Source of the DNA: Ceratodon purpureus
Lineage: Eukaryota > Streptophyta > Bryopsida > Pseudoditrichales > Ditrichaceae
Length of the DNA stretch: 64,000 nucleotides
Assembly (NCBI GenBank): GCA_014871385.1
Contig: CM026427.1
Span: 5,216,988-5,280,987, forward strand
Direction of reading: 5' to 3'
Under the pieces are notes generated by a model. It saw only the letters and a list, made by a program, of their open reading frames with translations. It was not told the DNA's origin and ran no database searches. Positions within the stretch are counted from its first letter, which is position 1. The number at the start of each line of letters is the position of its first letter. Position numbers and translations under genes: made by a program. Below are positions 57,283-64,000 of this stretch, piece by piece.

Positions 57283-60200
57283 ATGGGGCTTGCGGTTGCT
57301 GATCCGCCGGTGCTAGATCGGATGGGTGATGTTGTGCCCAACCTCTCGGATTCACAGGTGAGTGTATATGCAATGTTAGAGGTGTTTGATCTCTGATGTT
57401 GTTATGATCTTTGAGTATATGGTTGTTTAGTTTTGTGAGCTGGATGTGTTTGTGGGTTGAGGTTTTTGTTTGTGGATATTTTGGTGTTTTGGGGTTTAGG
57501 GTTTTTTGTGTTTTCGGGAGTTGGAAGGGTTGGGATGGGGAGGGAGTAGTGTGAGTGGTTGTTGAGCTGGGTGATTGGTTGCAGAGGACAGTGCTGGAGC
57601 TTCTGTTGCGAGAAGGGCAGGGGCATCTGTTCCAGCACTGGCAAGCTGGACAGAATGAAGAGGACAAAATTCGGTTTCTGAATCAGGTGCTTTCTACTTG
57701 CCGGGTTTTTTTTTGTTCACTTGAAGCTTTGGGTTGCTGGAGTGATTGTGAGTGTTTGCGATGATTCATAGTTGGAATCTTATTGGATGTGGTCTGGCGA
57801 GAACAGGTGGAGAAGCTGAATGATAATTACCCTGGCGGCCTTGCGGCTTATATCCATAATGCAAGGAAGCTGCTCGCAGATTCGAAAGCTGGGAGAAATC
57901 CCTTTGATGGCTATACCCCCTCGGTAAGAAGAAGATCTGGGTTTGTCATTGCTGATATTGATCATCGATGTGGCCGTTTGTTGGTTGTCGTCTTTGTCTG
58001 AAGGATGTGAAACGGTCTTTCAGGTGCCAACAGGAGAGCAGTTGAATTATGGAGATGAAGATTTTATGAAATTTGAAGAGGCTGGTGTGAAGGAAGCAAA
58101 GAATGCAGTCTTTGTGTTGGTAGCAGGTGGCCTTGGTGAACGCCTTGGCTATAGTGGCATTAAGGTCAGCCTTACAACCTTCTCGTCCAATTTGGAGAGA
58201 TATTGGGGTATGACCAAGGCTTTGGGAAGTTGCATTTTTCCTTCGTTGCAGAAACTATTGCTTTTAACATCGAAGAAGTAATCCAAACCTGACAGAGCTC
58301 AATCTTAATCAATTCTCATCATGATTTATTCTGAAGAGCTCTTTGCATGTTTTCAGATTGCTTTGCCCTCTCAAATCACTACGGAGACTTGCTACCTGGA
58401 TCTTTACATCCAGCACATTTTGGCTCTTCAAGAGGCTAGTGGGAGCCACGGGAGTGGCATCCCTCTTGTAATCATGACCTCCGATGACACACACTCGAAG
58501 ACCCAAAAGCTTTTGGAGGATAACGAGTATTTTGGAATGTCTCCAGATCAAGTGCACCTCTTGAAACAGGTTACCTTCATGCATACTGCCTCAGTCATGT
58601 TTCTGAAACCTCATAGAGTTGGCTCAAATGATAGTATCCTTTGTTATCATTTGTTAATTCCTTTTTACAGAATCTATTTGTAGTGGGTGCAGGAACAGGG
58701 CCAACTAAAAGGCTTTACTGGGGTGACTCTTTGGTTTTTATGTTTCATTTTTTTTTTGGGTTACGCAGCTTTTGCTTATTCTAGTATCTTGTCTCTGGTG
58801 CTCACTGACAGAAACTTCGAAATGCTAAAGTGGAATTGACAATTCAAACATTGGATACAGGAAAAGGTAGCATGTTTGGCAGACAACGATGCAAGAATTG
58901 CTCTTGACCCCTCCGACCCGTATCTCATCCAGGTATGCACATCTCTTGCATCTAGCCTTGGACGAAATTGAAGCCTTGGTATAATAAATCCAGATCTCAG
59001 AAATCTTGTAAGTATTTGTGCTCCCTGAAAGGTTTGAGAAATATAGAATTTTAACTCAACGTGATTTTACTTCAGACAAAACCTCATGGTCATGGAGATG
59101 TACATACCGTACTTCACACGAGCGGGCTTCTTCCAAGATGGTTAGTATTTCCCTGACGTCTGCCTTCTGGTTTGTGAAAATGTTGTCTCTGCATTCGGCC
59201 TTATCATTTATGAGGAATCAACAATCGTCTTGATGATTTCATGTAGTTTTCGCTGTATGTCACTGCTACTTGACTATTACGACAATTAAAACATTCAACA
59301 GACGAACTCAGAGACAAAAGTATGTGTTAGTTCTTATACACACCGCATGTGTTAGTACTTTTAAGTGGAACGAAGAACCTCGTTAATAGATTTTCACAAT
59401 TCTTGCAGGCAAACGGAGGGACGGAAGTGGCTCTTGTTTTTTCAAGATACAAATGGTTTGCTTTTCAAGGTATTCGATGGTCTTGCTGCTTTTATCTCTC
59501 CTGCTCTGGTGATATTTCTGGTAGGAAACAAACATATTGCTCCATTTGAGGAGTCTGGTTGCAGACATAACATCTCGATTTTCATTTACTGCAGGGAATC
59601 CCAGCAGCTTTAGGCGTAAGTTCAATTCGAGATTTAGACGTCAACTCACTTGCAGTGCCCCGGAAAGCAAAAGAAGCCATTGGAGGAATTTCAAAACTCA
59701 CTCACGAAAACGGTTAGTTTCAAGTGTTCTTGTTGCATATCATGGTATTTTACTTTGAGTTTCTGATCAACTACTTCTGGAGTTTTTGTGTGCTGTTGTT
59801 GGAGAATGTGCAAGTCATTGTTGCATGTTAAGGATCACAAGCTCACTTGCACGTTTTCTCAATAACTCTACATCTTTCTGTACATCTGGGACTGCACGCT
59901 TACATGCATGCTCTGGTTTTACAGGATCACAAATGGTTCTCAATGTAGAGTACAATCAACTGGATCCGCTGCTGCGTAGCTCTGGTTATCCAGATGGTGA
60001 CGTCAACGATCCCACCACCGGGTATTCCCCATTCCCAGGAAACATCAACCAGGTAACAACCTGCTGCTAACTCGGCTGTTCTGTTTGTGTTCACGTTATT
60101 GATGAACCACATGGAAAGTCCAGAGCTACAGTATATCTTTGAATTCTCAATCGATAACATCGGACTGAAAGAGTCAGATTCTTTTCAGTCTTGGTTTGCC

Positions 60201-62003
60201 CTAATTCCGTTAATTTGAATAGCTGAGAGTCAGCTTTCTAATGATTTTTTGTTGGAATGAAACAACTGTCAATATTGAGTTCGAAAGAAAAACATTGAGT
60301 TTAAATAAAATAATTAAATAACATAGTGCGAGTTTGCATGAAGTTATTTGAAGTCCTTCCTAAGCTTGGGATTTTCCGCTGGCATGTGCAGTTGGTGATA
60401 AAGATCGGACCATATATTGAAGAGCTTTTGAGGACAAAGGGAGCCATTGTTGAGTTTGTAAATCCCAAGTAAGTGACATCACTACTCTGAAATGAGCCAG
60501 TTAATAATCATTACTGGATGGATCATACAAGAGTAGAAAATGTTAGTGTAAGATTGCTTGGATGCAGAATGCTGTCACACCGTCACTCTTCAGCATTTTG
60601 TAAATTTATACTCTAGCTACCCAATCTACTCTACATCTTGAAATGCACTAAAAAGGAGTTTGATCCCACAGGTACAAAGATGCAAGCAAGACATCGTTCA
60701 AATCGTCAACAAGGCTAGAATGTATGATGCAAGACTATCCCAGGACTCTCTCACCCTCAGCGAAAGTGGGATTTTCTGTAAGTTACATTTCTGAACAGAG
60801 TGGTGCTACAATGTGGTTTCTCTGTCATGGTACATGTGTTACTAGGCTTTCTTAGACTAGGATTATAGACGGTATGTTGTTTTTATTTAGTCTGTAGTAT
60901 TTAAATTACATTAATTTATGGGCGTTCCTGGATGTTTTCTTCCTCAAAGGATCGAGGCACTATGCAGTGAACTGAAATTATAAATTGTGATATTATTTTC
61001 ACATGTTTAAATATGATGTGCAGGTACTGGATACCTGGTTGGCATATGCTCCCGTCAAGAACAACCCCGAGGATGCAGCGAAGGCAAGCTTTCATACTAT
61101 GCCTAATCTCACCTACTTTTAATTTCAAGTGCTCTCTTTGGAATCATTTTTTACAGCTTCTATTGGTGCTCGTGACTTCTCACTCCTCAAAGTTGCTGAA
61201 GCTGTAAAGAGCCATGCTTACTGTGGTCAGATGTCTGGTGTTCAGATACCTGAAGGTAACCCAAAGCATAGCCCAACATCTGGAGAAATGGCTATCTATA
61301 AAGCTCATTGTCTAATGCTTCGAAAGGTAATATCAAACCCATTTCTTTTGTTTAGTTGTATGTAAACAAAAAAATTAGTGTTAGGTGTGTTATTGTCACT
61401 GACGGTTAGTTAAGCCCAATGGTGCCTGGGTAAGCCCAACTAACCAGACTGGTTGATTTACCAATGATTAGGCTGGAGCACAAATCGAAGACCCAAAGCA
61501 AGAGGTATTCAATGGACAGTCCGTTGAAGTGTGGCCCCGAGTTATTTGGAGCCCCAAGTGGGCTTTGACTTTTGCAGATGTGTGCAAGAATCTGAGTGGA
61601 CAGCTGCAAATCTCACAACGCTCTACGCTTGTTCTCAACGGCGCACACATCCAACTGGAAGATGTTACAGTCGATGGCACTCTTCTCCTTTGCGGTATTC
61701 CAGAGTCCGAGGTGAGAACAACAACCCGTCCTGTCTAAGCACTCGAATAGTACAATCTGTGAATGCTATCAGTTTCTGTGCATTTGTTCCAGGGTACATA
61801 ATTCAAAAGTGTGATGCTTGCAGGCAAAGCTCTCGAATGTCCGGGTCCAGAACAAGGGATGGAGCTTCAAGTCTGTGGATTACAAGGATACCACGTACCC
61901 AGAAGTCACCAGGATACGCGGCTTTGAACTCGAGAAGCTGGAGCAGTGTTCTATAGCTTTTGATCAGCCTGGATCATGTCTGATACAGAACGTCTCATTG
62001 TAG
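57283..62003 (+). CDS. USP: UDP-sugar pyrophosphorylase, 611 aa, 16 exons
   Basis: USP (EC 2.7.7.64) reversibly converts UTP and sugar-1-phosphates (Glc, Gal, GlcA, Xyl, Ara) to UDP-sugars in the cytosol, a salvage step feeding cell-wall synthesis. Exons: 57283-57357, 57585-57686, 57807-57923, 58024-58164, 58357-58569, 58861-58932, 59076-59140, 59409-59469, 59595-59712, 59925-60052, 60392-60468, 60672-60777, 61024-61083, 61246-61326, 61472-61711, 61824-62003. All phases agree and give 611 residues, close to the 614 of Arabidopsis USP. Diagnostic motifs include [15 protein letters not shown] (nucleotide-binding loop), [74 protein letters not shown] and [13 protein letters not shown]. The C-terminal beta domain ends in a Cys-containing tail. 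Intron 13 appears to use a GC donor (AAG|GCAAGC). Intact host gene. Confidence 0.96.
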
Positions 62004-63822
62004 TAGTATCTCGCATTTAGTTACAATAATGTGCATGATCGTTCATGCGTTTACCAGATCCATGCCCTTTCCTATTGGGAGGCCATAAGTTCTGCATCTG
62101 TCTGCTTGCGAACTTATCAAATAAAACACTTCTCCTGACTCTCATTGCCAGGTATGGTATAGTTTAGCCCTTTTCGCTCTTGGTCTTGTTGGAAGTTGGC
62201 AGCGAAAAATCTGTATTATTTTGTGGATCTGGTATTCATTTTGCGGTTAATGTGATATTGGATGTAAAACTAACCACTACTGACTCCGAAGACAACATTA
62301 TTTTAAGTGGTGGTTTTTCACAAGGTCCCTGATACATCTAGAGATATCCATGGCATGTCTCTCAAAAACACCATTTCATGTATTGAACTGTAGCATATAA
62401 GTTTCTTGTACCGGCATACCTGCATATGGCAATGTGAGGTATACTGTGTAACTGTAGGTGCACTGTGCAATATCCTGGTGTGAAAGTTGTGCACTGTCCA
62501 CCAGGAGTCCATTCAAAGCATAGTCTTCAGACTCTTCACCTCTCTACCACTAGCTTAAGCCGCATCACCTAACAAATTGATGTGCACCGTAACAAGTGTT
62601 GAGTAAACAAGGAGGATGGAGGACGGTATCTGGTAGTTGAGACTGCAACAGAACTACAGCAAACAAATACAAAAATCATCAAGATGTGCATCGCAATTGG
62701 GTTGCTGTACATGTGTGCTATGTAGGGGTGAAGATCGATTCCACTCATATTCGGCCTCAAATCTATCATGTGCCTGAGACTAATCCGAAGCTGGAAGAAT
62801 GCGATGACACCAAATGTGGATTCCAAACATAATAGATGAATCCACACAGGACATCGACCATTCGGATTTTTGATTGGACATGTTTAGGTTCCTCTTTTGG
62901 TTGTCTTCAATTCGGAGAATATGAGGAATTTTCAGCACACCTTTAATGACTATAACGCTACAAGGATGTTTTGTCCTTCCCAAGCATGTATGGGGCTAGA
63001 AGTTGGTGAGCATAAACTTGATATAGTACCTACAAGAATTGATGATTCTTTATGGATCAAATGTATTTGCAAAGTATACATTTGGACATTGAAACTTAGG
63101 TACATTGCTTGGGTAGTGTCAAAAAAAAACTTTTACACTAACTTTGAACTTACAATCTTTCAATTTGTAAGGTGGAATGTGCTCCAATTTAGTATACGCA
63201 TTTTTATACAAGATGACTACAAGATTCTACGGTTATAAATTCTATAGGATGTCCAATTTTTGAAATCAAGAGGTTGCTGTCATCAAGGATTTGTGTTTAG
63301 ACAGTTTTGGCTCCAATATTAAAAGTCACTTAATTTTTTAAATGAAACACTAAAACAAAACATTATTTCAATTAATTTTCATTCATATCAATGTTTAATA
63401 AAAAGAAAAATATTTAACGTATTAAAATTTCAATCACCATCACCATTTCCCCTCATCGACTCATCTCCATCCCAACATAGACAGCAGCCCTTACATACAT
63501 GATTCCGGTCCGGAACAGTCTTGGCACTCTAACATAGGAGTAGTTGCCAAAATGAGAGCAAAGCGGATGAACGCGATCACAGACAGATGAAGAGGTTCAT
63601 TCATTCAACCAACGAAGAGGAAGGAATAAAGATATATACAATAAAAAGTAGTATAAAAGTAAACATAAAAAGTAAAAGTATATAGACACACAGCTCGCAG
63701 AGGAGGCGCCGCATTGGAATGAGGGAAATGGAGATGCAGCACAGATTGTGAGCTATGGCGATTGAAGAAGCCAACGCAACGGTGATTGCTGCCAATTGAG
63801 CTGCAGGGAGGGGGACGACGCC
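62004..63822. other. Intergenic between USP and the next gene
   Basis: The 3' flank of USP, then AT-rich sequence. No gene is supported: the frames at 62569-62847 and 62897-63238 lack domains. The last 200 bases before 63823 become GC-richer and form the leader of the next gene. Confidence 0.4.
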
Positions 63823-64000
63823 ATGCCGCGCAGGAGGCGGCGGCCGCGGGAGCTCTCGGCCTCGCCCTCGCCGTCTCCACCCGCGGGCGACGTCATTGCG
63901 CTCTCCGACGACGACGACCAGGGGACCGCCGACTTGACGTTGCACATTCTCGCCAAGGCGGAGAAGCGAGGGCGGGAGAGGGCGGCTGATGGCGATGGCG
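63823..64000 (+). CDS. 5' end of an unknown gene, cut by window end
   Basis: An ATG at 63823 (GACGCCATGCC context) opens a GC-rich frame that remains open to the end of the window, about 59 codons. It starts with an Arg-rich segment (MPRRRRRPRELSASPSPSPP), followed by DVIALSDDDDQG, an acidic patch preceded by hydrophobic residues as in SUMO-interacting motifs. A helical TADLTLHILAKAEKRGRERA then follows. A basic, disordered nuclear-type N-terminus is likely. The family cannot be identified from this portion. Confidence 0.6.
   Translation, partial: MPRRRRRPRELSASPSPSPPAGDVIALSDDDDQGTADLTLHILAKAEKRGRERAADGDG

Noticed and set aside
60755..60775. CTCTCACCCTCAGC resembling the transposon terminus
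   Set aside because: It lies in a conserved USP exon encoding the TLSPSA segment, so the match is chance.
1..64000. CRISPR array or bacterial operon structure
   Set aside because: No regularly spaced palindromic repeats, and genes are intron-containing eukaryotic genes.

Overview
The window reads as nuclear DNA of a land plant. The genes are intron-rich with GT-AG (and one GC-AG) introns, the promoters carry AAACCCTA telo-box motifs, and recognisable plant families are present: UDP-sugar pyrophosphorylase, symplekin/ESP4, SUVR-type SET methyltransferase, BTB/POZ protein, receptor-like kinases. Compact introns and many lineage-restricted proteins point towards a bryophyte, but that is inference. 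All gene models were joined by hand from ORFs, splice signals and intron phase.

Layout. 1.2-4.85 kb: 3' part of a coiled-coil gene (+). 5.26-5.81 kb: intronless unknown ORF (+). 6.5-7.2 kb: lectin-receptor-kinase relic (+). 9.0-10.9 kb: six-exon, 411-aa acidic-tailed unknown protein (-). 12.57-13.04 kb: CACTTGACATAT minisatellite. 14.7-16.9 kb: frameshifted symplekin fragment (-). 18.0-24.8 kb: intact five-exon transposase-like gene A, 1051 aa (-), abutting a receptor-kinase pseudogene (24.8-26.3 kb).

27,920-39,167 is the most striking part: an 11.25-kb DNA transposon with matching ends (GGGTGAGAGTAC...), flanked on both sides by the 4-bp direct repeat TCAG. It carries two convergent genes. 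One is a 902-aa transposase-like gene B, related to gene A. The other is a five-exon, 1219-aa protein with coiled coil, RING-like zinc motif and an apparently complete pre-SET/SET/post-SET module of the SUVR H3K9-methyltransferase type. Noncoding DNA of the element is strongly enriched in GTAC. An AT-rich tandem array of about 200-235-bp units lies between the SET gene and the right end. A mobile element that carries its own chromatin-modifying enzyme is the candidate undescribed system.

39-53 kb is repeat-rich and gene-poor. It holds a duplicated segment (40.87-45.37 and 49.77-51.58 kb), one copy split by about 3 kb of AT-rich DNA, the other carrying a 393-bp MITE with TA target duplication and a visible empty site. 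It also holds a 400-bp inverted-repeat element with pol III-like boxes, an (AT)n run, a BTB/POZ gene (47.8-49.2 kb, -), an unknown 263-aa ORF (51.4-52.15 kb, -) and a two-exon membrane protein (52.4-53.3 kb, -). 54.4-62.0 kb is conserved host territory: a SUMO-like-domain (RAD60/ESC2/NIP45) gene (-) and a complete 16-exon UDP-sugar pyrophosphorylase (+), divergently arranged. A further gene starts at 63,823 and runs off the window.
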